Shown here piece after piece: positions 1 to 10,330 of a DNA stretch of 64,000 nucleotides. How positions within the stretch are numbered: the stretch's first letter is position 1; each line of letters opens with the position of its first letter. The notes beneath the pieces are model-generated. The model was given only the letters and a program-made list of their open reading frames with translations. It was not told the origin of the DNA and did no database searches. The translations under genes and the position numbers were made by a program. Source of the DNA: Haemaphysalis longicornis (Eukaryota; Arthropoda; Arachnida; Ixodida; Ixodidae); assembly GCA_013339765.2 (NCBI GenBank), contig CM023449.1:38115678-38179677 (forward strand), written 5' to 3'.

Positions 1-1214
1 TAGGCGCTGAGCTTGTTTTGCTACTTCACAATCGGGGCGTGGTTTTCAGGGGACGAAAGCGGGGGCACGCACGCGCTCCAATTAGTCGGCGTCTACTTCG
101 TCGCCGGCGTAAACCTGTGTCGTTCGGGAAACGTTGAAGAGCTTTCGTCGCCCATAATCTGAGTATCGCGGAAATACCGATAGACTCATAGGAATCGAGC
201 TTCGTAAAGGAGATATTCTGCTTAAGAATGTGAGGAAAGGGGATAATTTCTCGCCCATCGACACATCCTGTCCCATTGGACGTGTCGAGGCAAGACTTAG
301 TAACAACTGCAACACGCGACGTACGAGAACGATGCGAAGACGCGAGTATCGGAAGAGCTGAGCACGACGCAAATCTCATGACTAACATACCGCACGTCCA
401 TTGCATTCGCCTCTCCCGGAAACGAACGGAATGCGGCCCAGTATTTGTCCCGGATGCAGCCCGGTATTGTGTGAGAAAGGTGAACAAGAGCTAGACAGTC
501 GGCGTGTGTGTGATTGCGCTGATCCTGCGTGGTATACAAGCGAGCAATCTCGAGAGAGCCTCCGGGAACGCATCGCTGCTCTTCCCGTCGCATTGCCGCG
601 AGCACAGCATTCTGGGTGTTTATTTCTTCTTGTTTCACCGTCCACAGCGTCTTTAGCGCTTAGGCTATTGGCGCACCCTGCAGTCGCACCAGTGACTACG
701 ACGACTGTTCGTTCTCCGCGCCTGAAATGAAGGGAAGGTCATCAACCAACCATATTGATTGTGTTCGCGCGAAATTTGAAGGAGTAACGGCAGCTGGATT
801 TTGACATTGGCGTTTTGAAACTATTTTAGGCGAAGCTTATTTGGCTAGCATTCTATGCATTTTTCTTTTCCCTCAACTAAAATCACCGAGGCTCCAAGTG
901 TCCTCGAAGCACGAGGCGTTGAAAAACGAACGTTTGGTCGGCACGGGAAGGGTCACTCACTTTTACGCACGAGTTTCCTAGCCATGACCCCCTGCAGTTT
1001 TTAGACATTCATTTTATGTTTTCAGCGGAACATGTTTGTTGGATTTATTTGCTGCGTGCCCCAAAAACAGCTTCTGCCATGTGCATCTGCTTATTCGAAG
1101 ACTGTCAAAAGGGCTGTAGACATCTGGTTCTGGAATCCGCACTGAATAGTTTGTACGTACATGCTGTACCGAAGAGCTTTGACTCTCAGCTTAAGAGGCT
1201 GAGCTACGTTTTGG
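1..1214. other. No recognisable gene
   Basis: Mixed-composition sequence with several short overlapping open frames on both strands, none with a recognisable domain or consistent coding character. I see no RNA gene and no repeat structure here apart from the element that starts at 1215. Confidence 0.5.
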
Positions 1215-1541
1215 TATACTCGGTGACAACTTAAGAGCGGCACCGGAAGTTGCCGCTGTGCCTTATCACCGTAGCCGGATGTTTCTCCGCGCGGCGCAAG
1301 TAGGGCGTTACTGGGAATATTTTGAACATGGCGTGAGCCATTCCCGTGATTTTTTGGACTTAATATGCTTCTAAACGACTCCAGTGACGACAAACAAACT
1401 GCGTGATACAAGGCAGACGATATCACGCATTCATAGCAAACCCCTTTCAAAACGCGCGCGCACTGACGTCACGGGTCCGGCACTTTGGCGGAGTGATACA
1501 CTACATGAGGTGGTGCCGTTCTTGATTTGTAACCGAGTATA
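1215..1541 (+). mobile_element. 327-bp MITE, copy 1 (TATACTCGGT termini)
   Basis: Begins TATACTCGGTGACAACTTAA and ends with the near-perfect inverted complement (accgagtata), giving terminal inverted repeats of about 30 bp with 26 matches. A TA at each end fits the TA target duplication of Tc1/mariner-type elements, but no transposase is present, so it is non-autonomous. Three relatives lie in this window: 25153-25480 (inverted, nearly the same length), 38411-38697 (shorter) and about 32262-32515 (diverged). The internal open frame on the minus strand is a by-product of the repeat. Confidence 0.8.
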
Positions 1542-1795
1542 AGTGTTTCTGAGGCCTTGCTGCGAAAAGGCAAAGGTCAAGTTCGCCGGAAGCCGTCGGA
1601 ACAATTCAAGGCAAAGCCAGTTGTACTATCATATCAACAGGGTGGTACGACGATAATTGGAACACTTTAATTTTTTTTTTTCCTAAGCGAACCACTGCTC
1701 GGTTCGTGCTCAAACTGCCCAAGGAGGTTGCATTTTGTGGTCTACTTTGTTTGACTTCAGGAACAACGTCGGTACTTGCCTAGCTGTTTATTCTG

Positions 1796-2271
1796 AAAAT
1801 AAATAAAATCGATTTTCACCTATGGGAAGATGGCGGCCGATTTTGACGTGCGAGCATGCTGATCTTGGAACGACGTCGCCACCCGGGGTATGCAGAGTGA
1901 AACGGACGATGAGGATTCACGCTTCTTCCAAGGCAGGAAGGAGCCAAATAAGGTAGCAGACGATCAGAAAATGTGAAAGCAGGTGAGGAAACAAATCCAA
2001 CGTTTATTGGCAACGATGAACCGTGGGAATATATTATTATGATTGGTATCAGCTGTTATGCAACTACTCGCGATCATCGTAAACTAAGGACGAAGGGGAT
2101 TTTCTGATCGTCTGCGACCCCGTTTGGCTGCTTCCTACCGTGAACCCCCATCGTCCGTTTCGCTCTGCCTACCCCAGGTGGCGCCATCGTTCCAAGATCA
2201 GCTTTCATTGGCTCGCACGTCTAAATCGGCCGCCATTTTCCCATAGGCTAAGATTGGTTTTATTGATTTTC
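1796..2271. mobile_element. Foldback element with ~175-bp inverted arms
   Basis: The arm at about 1796-1985 matches the reverse complement of about 2095-2271. Shared blocks include ATGGCGGCCGATTT, GACGTGCGAGC, CTGATCTTGGAACGA, GAAACGGACGATG and GCAGACGATCAGAAAAT. The arms differ by substitutions and small indels, so this is a real diverged foldback element and not an assembly mirror. Only about 110 bp separates the arms, and nothing in it looks coding. Confidence 0.75.
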
Positions 2272-2274
2272 AAA

Positions 2275-2456
2275 ATACACTGAAACCTCGTTAAACTGTA
2301 CCTGACTGGGACGCGGAAAAAGTACGCATTAACCACCACTACGGTTTATCCGAATGCATTAGGCTAAGGGGAACCGGGTTCAGAGATTCGGCTTAACTTC
2401 GAATAAAAAGAAACTACGGCTTATGCGGGTACGGTTAACGAGATTACACTGTAAAC
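2275..2456. mobile_element. ~180-bp pogo/Tigger-like MITE
   Basis: The ends are ACACTGAAACCTCGTTAA and, inverted, ACAGTGTAATCTCGTTAA. The pattern CAGTG-AA-CTCGTTAA with flanking TA resembles pogo/Tigger terminal repeats. The interior (cggtttatccgaatgc and similar) carries no open frame. Family assignment rests on the termini only. Confidence 0.5.
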
Positions 2457-2599
2457 AGGTGAGTACCGGCGTTTTTTCCGATATCAAGCAAAATAGACCA
2501 CAAAATTCGGCCTTCGTGCGAACTTTGAGCGCGAACTGAGCAGCAGTTCGCTGAGAAAAAAATTTTAAAGTGTTCCAAATATCGTCGTAACACTCTGTA

Positions 2600-3003
2600 C
2601 ATAGGGTTACGCCCAACCTCAAGAACGTGGAAGGAAAATACAAAGTGCCTGTGGTGTTTCCTTCTCCACAAAAGCTTGGTCGTCTGAGTGCACAAATTAC
2701 TGGCAGGCCTTACCCAAAGAAGAGCGAAAGCATGCCAAGTGTTTTGTGCCCTGTGACGTCGGAGTAGTGTATGAGATACCGCTTTCATGCGGGGAGACCT
2801 ACATAGGCCAGACGGGCAGATGCGTGTATGATAGGGCAGGCGAGCACAATTCGTCACTAAACAATAATACGGGAGCGCATTTACCAGTGCATTGTGATGA
2901 GTGCAGGTCAATCAGTCATTTGCAGTCGGAATGCAGACCTTTCTTCAAGCAGATTAAAATTCTCGGTAGGAACGATCATACAGTGGCCCATGAGCTCTTA
3001 TAA
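2600..3003 (+). pseudogene. Penelope-like element fragment (RT thumb end plus GIY-YIG nuclease)
   Basis: Two frames joined by one frameshift near 2730 read first HRVTPNLKNVEGKYKVPVVF and then KHAKCFVPCDVGVVYEIPL followed by CGETYIGQTGR. The second block is a GIY-YIG endonuclease: V-Y-E then Y-I-G, the GQTGR turn, and R/E residues downstream, followed by HLPVHCDEC. This order (end of the reverse transcriptase, then GIY-YIG) is that of Penelope-like retroelements. The upstream reverse transcriptase is missing and the frame is broken, so this is a dead 5'-truncated copy. Confidence 0.75.
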
Positions 3004-3119
3004 AAAAAAAGATGGCAGCATCTCCACTCCGTGAATGATGTCGAGGGTGCGGAGTACGGGGACTCGAAATGACATCCAAGTTGCGCCCCGAGTGACATAC
3101 GATTTGCGACCCCACCGTC

Positions 3120-3190
3120 ATTCGATTTGAGCCGTGAGTTGCACCTTGATTATTTCTAAATGAAGCTGCAACTCACGGCTCAAATCGAAT
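3120..3190. repeat. Perfect 24-bp hairpin
   Basis: Positions 3120-3143 and 3167-3190 are exact reverse complements around a 23-nt loop. The arms contain CGATTTGAGCCGTGAGTTGC. A related ACGATTTGCGAC sequence lies just upstream. It may be the terminus of a small transposon; no coding content. Confidence 0.8.
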
Positions 3191-3321
3191 TTCGCTTGAT
3201 TTTCGCTTGATGGTGGTGTGCGCACGGATGAACGCGGACGAACATTGGAAGGTCCTAAGGTACTCCGCACCGTTACAGGCGAGGGAGTAAGCAGTTTGAC
3301 TCTCGGTTACTAACTCACGGT

Positions 3322-3405
3322 CGTAGCCCAATGGGTAACACGACTGACACTAACTCTGTCTCGTCCACCAGACAGGCTCGAATCCTGCCCGCGCCTGTGT
3401 GAATT
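3322..3405 (+). mobile_element. tRNA-derived SINE head
   Basis: Contains an A-box-like TAGCCCAATGGG and a B-box-like GGCTCGAATCC at tRNA spacing, but the acceptor stem does not pair, so it is not a functional tRNA. Related tail motifs (AGGTCCTAAGGTRCTCCG) occur on both sides at about 3250 and 3450, which suggests two overlapping copies of the same SINE family. Confidence 0.6.
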
Positions 3406-3616
3406 TTTCCGATTGTAAATGCTATGCGCACGGACGCGGACGGACATTGTGAGGTCCTAAGGTGCTCCGTGCCTAAAAAGGAATCATCGCGTCGGTGATA
3501 CATCTGTGGTTCTGCATGCCAGTCAGTTCGACTTCTTGGAAGCTTCAATTTATTTTAGCTATCTTTCATTCTTCTTGTGTTTTTTTTTTCTTTGCGCATG
3601 CACCCAGGGCTTAGAC

Positions 3617-3845
3617 ATGTACAGGTGCCGTCATAAGTAATTGAAGCACGGGAGCTGTGGCCGAACCGCATAAGAGCGCCGTGTAGCTGCACCGGCGGCA
3701 AACGAAAGGACGAGAACACGCATGCGTGCCTGACGACGGCGATAGCCCACCTATACATCTCAAACCACTTCTTTTAACCTGGCGTCGAGCATTCTTCGCA
3801 GCATACTGTTCTCGGCGATGGCGCTGATAGCAGAGGTATACATCT
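3617..3845 (-). repeat. Inverted partner of 5340-5545
   Basis: This ~220-bp block, read on the minus strand, matches the plus strand at 5340-5545. Shared stretches include GCTATCAGCGCCATCGCCGAG, the block around CATGCGTGTTCTCGTCCTTTC, and CTTATGACGGCACCTGTA. The two lie 1.5 kb apart and inverted, either as long terminal inverted repeats of one element or as two independent copies of one repeat. Confidence 0.7.
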
Positions 3846-3929
3846 GACAACGTCTTTCGCACATTTCCAGCGCACGCACGCTGCCGGAGTAGCGGCGCTC
3901 TCGCAGAGATCTGCAGTGACAGTTTTAAG

Positions 3930-4165
3930 TGCGAAGCACTTCTTAGTCGGGCCTACTCCTGCTTCCACCGCCGTCCTCCGTCCGCAGCCTAGCAACGGAG
4001 CTAGCTACCGTGCCTAGCAACGGCGCCGGATTTCCGACGCGTGAGGGCGCTCGCATAGCGCCTCCTCTCCCCCTCGCCTACTCTCCTAAAGCCCCTTTAC
4101 TACTCTCCAGCTCGCAACACCCTCTCTCGGCGCGCCAGCCAGGCCACTACACTATATAAAAAAAA
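3930..4165. repeat. Repeat starting with palindrome AAGTGCgaaGCACTT
   Basis: Begins TTTTAAGTGCGAAGCACTTC, a short palindrome that recurs in variant form at 6905, 8637, 14888 and twice around 61364-61863. The stretch after it is GC-rich (gcctactcctgcttccaccgcc), as at 6905. It is probably the end of a dispersed element; its other boundary was not resolved. Confidence 0.45.
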
Positions 4166-4248
4166 AATACAGCATCCGGCGCCAGGTTTCGATCCGAGTA
4201 CTTTGCGGCTGCAGCGCGACGCTCTACCGACTAAGCCACGGACGCGAC
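4166..4248 (-). mobile_element. tRNA-derived SINE head, split by a retro-insertion
   Basis: On the minus strand it reads a tRNA-like head with A box TGGCTTAGTCGG and B box GATCGAAACC. Its upstream end is interrupted at 4249 by a poly(A)-tailed insertion, after which the sequence GCCACGGACGCGAC is repeated at 4875. It is not a functional tRNA because stem pairing fails. Confidence 0.65.
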
Positions 4249-4874
4249 TTTTTTTTTTTTTTTTTGTAACAGTAACTTTATTTACAAATATACAAACAGG
4301 GCCAGATGAAGTGGTTACTGAGGTTTCAGAGAACAGTGTAACATGCTATGCTCACACAGACAAATGATCGCGTTCGGGAACGTACAAGCCAAGACAAAAT
4401 TCAGCGTGTTTCGACAGGGAAGTGAAAACCATTAGTAGGCAGTGCCAGCAAAGCCACGTAGTGCCGGCGTGGTTCCTGTTAGAAACACTTACAAATGGGC
4501 GATGGTATCATTTGTTACAGTATACGGTAATGAAGTAGGGGCAAGGGGTTGGGCGTAGAAGTTATGGAGAAAAGTCGTTAGTGAGCAGAAGTGGCCCATG
4601 GTGCTGTCGCGCTACCGGCCCTCAGATCAAGTCCCATCTCCTTTGCTGCTCTACCTTAAACTCCATGAGGGCTCGTGAGCCCCGCGCCAGTGAGTCGCGA
4701 AGCTCAGTGTCTGAATCGGGCCCGTCAAGGGCAGCCACTGCCCACTGCGCCTTCTGTACAAAGTGCCTCCACGCCGGCCGCGGGCTTTCGGCCGGCACAT
4801 TCAACCACGTCGACTCTCGCCCTCCATAGCGAGTGGAGACCTAGTGGAGACCCACTGCGCCTTCTGTACAAAGT
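4249..4874 (-). mobile_element. 626-bp poly(A)-tailed retro-insertion with 14-bp target duplication
   Basis: A perfect 14-bp direct repeat, GCCACGGACGCGAC, flanks this block (4235-4248 and 4875-4888). On the minus strand the insert ends with AATAAAG, about 10 nt of spacer and then a run of about 17 A, as expected of a polyadenylated transcript integrated by LINE machinery. Near its 5' end is a short frame (4804-4622) ending VEQQRRWDLI, which I do not recognise. The motif ACTTTGTACAGAAGGCGCAG occurs twice near the 5' end. It is either a LINE 3' end or a processed retrocopy. Confidence 0.75.
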
Positions 4875-5339
4875 GCCACGGACGCGACGCTGATATCAGT
4901 GTTAGTAACGCGCCTTATATCTTTAACGCATTCAAACTACGTCGTCAGCGGCGTGCGTTGGCGACTCAGCGGCGTTATAACGGCTTGATAACTGCGTGGT
5001 GTACACGTGATACTACAGACCCGCTAGTTCTGCAGTCTCTCACGTGACTGCGGCTCCTCTCCCTTCACTCCGGTCGGCGCTTCGCAGCTGCGGTGCGCTG
5101 CGGTGCGGTGCGCTCCTCCTCTCGAACATACACGTTAATTCACCAAGATTTCCGCAGAGGGACAAACGAGGCGTGTTAAGCCGAACGTGATCACGAGGGG
5201 GTGTTAATGTAACTAACGGGCAAAATGCCACCAAACTTCAACAAACTCCCCCTCATAGCATCACCCCGTGCTTCGCACTTCCTCATACTCCCCTTCGGGG
5301 AAATGCGGGGGAATTTTTTTTTTCTTCTTCAAATATTTT

Positions 5340-5545
5340 TAGTCGCGTATGCTATCAGCGCCATCGCCGAGACCAGTATGCTGCGAAGAATTATCGAAGC
5401 CATGTATAGGTGGGCTATCGCAATCATCAGGAGCGCATGCGTGTTCTCGTCCTTTCGTTTGCCGCCGGTGCAGCTACACGGCGCTCCTATGCTGTTCAGC
5501 CACTGCTCCCATGCTCCACTTACTTATGACGGCACCTGTATATAT
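5340..5545 (+). repeat. Inverted partner of 3617-3845
   Basis: Plus-strand copy of the repeat described at 3617-3845, ending ACTTATGACGGCACCTGTAT. The reading frames visible through it mirror those on the opposite strand of the partner and are not thought to be genes. Confidence 0.7.
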
Positions 5546-5724
5546 ACCAGACAATACTTCAAATAAAAAAATCCCGGGCCACCTGCACTAACGTGAAACC
5601 TGGAGAGGGGCGAAGCATGCAGTGTATAAGTGTATTCTTGGCGCTTGGCGTTTTTGTCAGCGGAGATGAAACCGTTGGGGGTACAGGTATACAGCTTTGC
5701 TGCAAAAGTCTCAGCACGAAGCTC

Positions 5725-5876
5725 TGTAGCGCGAGACCGAAACGAGTGTCCCGGTGATTTTTTAGTACGCGTTACGAAACGCTCCAGCCCGAGGCATAAA
5801 CGAGTGTCCCGATGCTTTTCAGGAAGCGTTACGTTCTAGCGCGAGACGTAAACGAGTTTCTCGATGTTTTGTACAG
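5725..5876 (+). repeat. ~64-bp degenerate tandem repeat, 2.3 units
   Basis: Three successive blocks share the core GCGAGACCGAAACGAGTGTC / CGAGGCATAAACGAGTGTC / GCGAGACGTAAACGAGTTTC, each followed by (C)CCGATG-TTTT and, in the first two, by GCGTTACG. The period is about 64 bp. Satellite-like; no coding potential claimed. Confidence 0.6.
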
Positions 5877-6836
5877 TGACTATATGAGACTAGCGACAGT
5901 TACGACGACCACGACGACAGGATGCGCCAACAGCCCAGTCTATAAGGGGCTTCGCTAAAATCAGTTGCGAGTGAGCGCTTGTCCCGTTGTCTTTCTGTTG
6001 TCGTTGTCCCAGTCGCGCTCTAATTTTATCACCGTTCTCAAATCCGGTTCCCGTTCGTACCCGTTTTCGCGCCAACTCTCGCTGGCGCTCCCGATATGCG
6101 GCTTCTTCCGGAGGGAGGGCGACTTTACCCATCTTTCGAACATTCGAGAAACGACCGCCAAGCGCAATCGTCAATATATGCGCACTCGTACGGACCATCT
6201 GGTGCAAGCGCGCTCTACAAATGGCCGGCTCCTGTCCTCCTCTCCTTGACACCGCTCACCTGGGCTCGGCGCGTGCTTTCGCCCGCGCCTTGGATCCGCG
6301 CACCTGCGCTTGGCTTCCGCTACCCCTCTCCCCAGCACCTGCGCTTGGCGTTTGCTTGGCGTTTGGATGGACAGACCCATGGCTTTAGGAGCTTCGCCCC
6401 TAAAAACTTCGCTTTAAAATGGCTGCGTCTCAGCTTAGCTAACCATGAATACGAAAAGCGAAATCTTGGCTTAGCCTGGTTAAGTCTTGGTTTCACTTGG
6501 TTAACCTTTAATTTAGTTGTAATTATTATAATATTCGTCCAAAGTCTGCCTTTGTCTACGGTTGTGGTCCCGTTTGCGGCAGTTTTCCGAGCCGAGCGGC
6601 TCGCCGGGCGATACCCGCGGGATGGTCAGACGCCGCTTGTCGACGATGGTTCAAAGAAAAGGATCGAGGTTGTATAAAACTTCTGGAGTGTAGACGGCGC
6701 TCAAAAACTGACGCCTAAGGCCGCCATCTTGCCTTGTAGCAGCCCATCGTAGCATCCAGCCCATCGTAGCAGCCGTGCCGCATCCGTCGCATTCTACCGG
6801 CTCCCCGCTGCATGTCTGACTGATTTGATTGACTGA
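5877..6836. other. No gene; dispersed repeat fragments
   Basis: Contains a basic minus-strand frame at about 6167-5961 with the phrase YRERQRELARKR, probably from a repeat. It also contains a 100-bp block at 6419-6517 (cagcttagctaacc to ggttaacctttaattta) that recurs inverted at about 31003-31098. No conserved host gene is seen. Confidence 0.4.
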
Positions 6837-6837
6837 C

Positions 6838-6905
6838 TGTAGGGTTTAACGCGCCGACGCAACGCAGGCGATCAGGCGTGCCGTAGTGGAGGTCTCCGGA
6901 ATTAT
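6838..6905 (+). mobile_element. SINE tail fragment
   Basis: The run TAGGGTTTAACGCGCCGACG and the following GCAACGCAGGCGAT-AGGCG match the first 60 bp of the fuller SINE at 59263-59491. This is a truncated copy lacking the tRNA head. Confidence 0.6.
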
Positions 6906-7204
6906 TTTAAGTGCAATGCACTTCTTAAGCGACCCTGAACCTGCGTCCACCGGCGATGTCCGCGCACGTGGAGATGGGCGCACGCAGCCTGGCCGCTGAC
7001 ATGGCACATACCCACGTGGGGGATTCTAGGAGTCCCCTTGTTGTGGATCGACCACCTCGTTGCAGGTGCGCCGCCAGGAAACGAAGCCGTGGGACCCCTG
7101 TTCGAACGTCTCTTTAATGGCGATGGCTGACTTATGATGATGATGATACTCGTGCCCTCGAGCCTGGAGCCACGCCTTCTTCCTCTTCTTCGCAATTTCC
7201 AACA

Positions 7205-8600
7205 CCCCTTTCACACAGATGGATCGGGGGCGGCACTTTTACCACAATTACACCAAACGACTACGCAACTGACTCATCTAATTCGACGCATCTGCCCCCA
7301 GCGCCATGGCCTAAAGGAGCAATACACGTGCTGTATCGTCCAAGCACTGCTGACCAGCCGCATAGCATACAGAACACCTGATGTTCAGTTGAAACCAAAA
7401 GAGCATTCCAAACTTGACGCCCTGATACGTAAGACATATAAAATAGCCCTCGGACTTCCGTCCTTCACGCCGACTGAGCACTATCTTAAACTCGGTCTGC
7501 ATAATCCATTGTCAGAAATACTGGAAGCCCAACAAGCCAACCAACTCACGTGATCGTCTCTAACACATACAGGCCGCACTGTTCTCGCGACACCTGGTCG
7601 CCACGTCACAACTCCGACAGAAGCATCCCTCCCGAAATCCGTGCCAAAATTAAAGTAGCCACCATTCCACGCCATATGCATACCTTTTACAATAAAGGCC
7701 GACGAGCAGCGCGAGTCCGCTATCTCTAGAGACACTATTCGAAGGACCCCGACACCAGATACACCGACGCAGCTGCATATCATAACCGCCAAGCTCACGC
7801 CCGTGTAGCCCTCAACACCCAAGAAACCCTCCTGACGTCCGCCACGCTATCCGCTACCACCTCCACGACAGCAGAAGAAACTGTCATAGCTCTAGCTGCA
7901 ACCGCAGCCACGACAGATTACATTGTCATCATCACAGACTCCCAGGAAGCGTGCCGCCACAATCAAAAAGGATGTATCTCTCCTCAAGCCCTCAACGTAC
8001 TACGACGCATACACAAGCTGCCCTCCATCTACGTCGTATGGACACCAGGCCACGCCAACCTTCCAGGGAATGAGGCGGCACATGCCGCTGCCCGCGAATT
8101 AACTACCCGGGCATTCCCTGAAGGCAAAGAAGACCCACCGCAATCCCTCAATCACCTCCCAGTCCCGAGTCGTTACCCAGACATCTTGTACCACTACCGT
8201 TGAAATCGCCTCATCTACCGTCCTCCTCATGCATCTCTCAACACCAACGACGCACGCCTTTGGCGACGACTACAAACCCAGACATACTGCAACACAACAA
8301 TTCTACACAACATATCACCAACCATGTACCCCTACGAATGCCCATCCTGTAAAACCCCCAACACCACATACCACCTTGTATGGGCTTGCCCCTACCACCC
8401 AAATCCTATTCCTTCCCCCTCCCTGGAGCAGTGGGAGTGCGAGCTGACCAGCTGCCTGCTAGAGACGCAGGTTAACCTCGTGTCTCGGGCAAGAGCAGCC
8501 GCCACGACTCGCGGCTATCCGGACTAGGAAGGCCACCCACAACAGCACTTTTCGCTCCAGTAAACATTTCTCTCCTCCTCCTCCTCCCCTCAAAAACCAA
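7205..8600 (+). pseudogene. 5'-truncated LINE (RT end, RNase H, CCHC-like tail)
   Basis: Broken frames spell the end of a non-LTR reverse transcriptase (QALLTSRIAYRTPDVQLKP, LIRKTYKIALGLPS) and then an RNase H domain with YTDAA, TDSQEA and VVWTPGHANLPGNEAAH, which supply its acidic residues. A C-terminal cysteine motif follows, YECPSCKTPNTTYHLVWACP. The frame is interrupted by stops (for example near 8200), so the copy is dead. It ends at a (CTC)n tail at about 8590. RT plus RNase H fits an I-group LINE. The sequence differs from the LINEs at 43.4 and 50.4 kb. Confidence 0.8.
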
Positions 8601-8636
8601 TCTCTGGAACCGCTACTGAGCCAACGTAGCTACCGT

Positions 8637-9488
8637 TTTTAGATGCAACGCATCTCATGCTCGCCCCTCTGTCCTTCCTGCGCCTGTCCGGCGTTGTCCG
8701 CACAGCTGCGCCTCTCCTCCCCTCCTCTCTCCGATAGCGAACACTCTCTCCCAAACAGCTGCGGGTTGGCGCAGCGCGCTCTCACTCCGTTGCTAGGCGC
8801 CGGTGGGCGGCGCTGCGCATGTGCAGTGCTCTCTCTCCCCGCGCTCTCCTCTCCTTCGGGCGCTGTGAATATAAAGCGGCATGCCGCGCTCCGGCGGTCT
8901 CAGTCGACGGTCGTCCGCCCACCTGCCCTTCGCGTGAGAATCCCTGCTATAAGCGTAATCAATACGATGGAAAACGCCAATGGAACCCCCCATGAGATGC
9001 GTTCCCGCGAGGGGAGGTGGGAGTAATTTCTCCCATGTAAACCCTAAAAAACATGAAAGAACTTCAGCGGCCCTGCCATCTCAGCGCCCTTTCTGCCCAT
9101 GGGAATGCCAATACAGCCGCCGACCAGTTTGTTCGGCTTCACCCCGCTGCGTTGCCGCCATTCCAGAAGTTTTGTACAACCACCTCGCTCAAAGTCTCCG
9201 CCTCCCTCGCAACGTTCAGAGAAGACGGTCCAGCCTCGCTCTCATTCATGGATGTCACATGGCTCTCGCTCGCACATGCACGCGGCGAGTCACGTGGTCA
9301 AGAGCGAACCAGCTGCGGAGCGCGCATGTGCCAAACCGGCAGGGGCTAGCGAACGCGGCCTTCAACGGAGCTCCGACCAGCGAGTCACGTTATGCGCTGC
9401 CAAGGGCACGGCGCAGCTGCGGTCAAATGAAGGTCACGTTTACCGTTACGGCTCAACTGCTCTACGAGATTAGTATAGCTTCGCTTTA
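8637..9488. mobile_element. ~850-bp element starting with palindrome GATGCaacGCATC
   Basis: Begins at the palindrome AGATGCAACGCATCT, a variant of the AAGTGC..GCACTT motif seen elsewhere, and ends near TATAGCTTCGCTTTAAG. GC content is higher than in the flanks. A TATA-like gaatataaag lies inside at about 8867. No convincing open frame. Boundaries are inferred from motif positions. Confidence 0.4.
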
Positions 9489-9786
9489 AGAATGCCTGAG
9501 CAGATTTAATGCATGGGGCAGCTTGCTCGCCTGCCACGCGTTGCGCCCTGAAGTCGCGATGCCCATCTCGTCAGTCTCGTACTCATGGGCACGCAAAGGC
9601 CTTAATCAGGGGTTATGTCAGTGCGTCTAAAGGTGGAGGGCGGGGCGGTTGCCCCCAACGCCCGTTATTCAAATCCGCTACTGATATGGGTGCAAGAACC
9701 GTGAAATGCACGAGAGTAAAACCTGGTAAAACCTACCGAATAAGGTAAGAAACAAAATGGTGCTGTAGTTTACTTTTTAATGCTTC

Positions 9787-10163
9787 ATTTGCACACTCTG
9801 GCGGTACTCTCAAACGCAAATCTCGATAACGCAAAAATACGTAGCCTTTCTTTTTTTGTTTTCAGGTTTTTGTCGCGACATAGAAAGTTTATATTTGCAA
9901 AATAAATTATATTGCTCGGTTTTTAATAAATTTTACGACACTTAAATGAACGGCATACGATCGTCTGCTAATTTGCACACTTTGGCGGTACTCTCAAACG
10001 CAAATCTCGATAACGCAAAAACGCGTCACCGTTCTTTTTTGTTTTGAGGTTTTTGACGCGACATAGAAAGTTTATATTTGCAAAATAAATTCTATACATC
10101 GGTTTTTCATCAACTTTACGACACTTAAATGAACGGCATACTATCAGATACGATCGTCTGCTG
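9787..10163 (+). repeat. ~184-bp tandem duplication upstream of the coiled-coil gene
   Basis: Copy 1 (9787-9970) and copy 2 (9971-10163) align almost throughout: TTTGCACACTYTGGCGGTAC, CAAATCTCGATAACGCAAAA, CGACATAGAAAGTTTATATT, ACGACACTTAAATGAACGGC and CGATCGTCTGCT. Copy 2 has about 10 extra bases (ctatcagata). It lies directly before the presumed promoter and 5' UTR of the gene starting at 10331, so it may duplicate a regulatory segment. Confidence 0.85.
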
Positions 10164-10330
10164 TTTAGCTCAAATCCGGCGCGACTGGCGCGACGGTTTC
10201 CCGGCTTTCCGGCAGCTGCGCGCGCGGTGGTTGGTTTGCTTTTGGTGTATCATCTGCTGCGACGTACCTTTCAGATGTGTGTTCTTTTTACGTTACTTCG
10301 ACTACGCCAAACGTGCGTCAAAGCGAAAAG

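Larger units (their letters stand above)
1638..2597. mobile_element. Element with ~115-bp inverted arms, hosting two nested elements
   Basis: The outer arms (about 1638-1757 and 2480-2597) are inverted copies of each other. Both read inward from CAGGGTGGTACGACGATA or CAGAGTGTTACGACGATA. Between them sit a second foldback element (1796-2271) and a small pogo-like MITE (2275-2456). No transposase is seen. The simplest reading is a non-autonomous DNA transposon into which two others inserted. Confidence 0.6.

Noticed and set aside
1..730. Cluster of overlapping frames of 70-150 codons on both strands
   Set aside because: High GC with few stops explains them; none shows a domain, and frames on both strands compete over the same bases.
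3322..3405. Possible functional tRNA gene
   Set aside because: A- and B-box-like motifs are present but the acceptor stem does not pair and the region is embedded in SINE-like tails; the same reasoning applies at 4166-4248, 31268-31340 and 59420-59491.
5961..6252. Basic frame with YRERQRELARKR as a possible small gene
   Set aside because: Several frames overlap here on both strands, no start or splice context stands out, and the phrase looks like part of a dispersed repeat.
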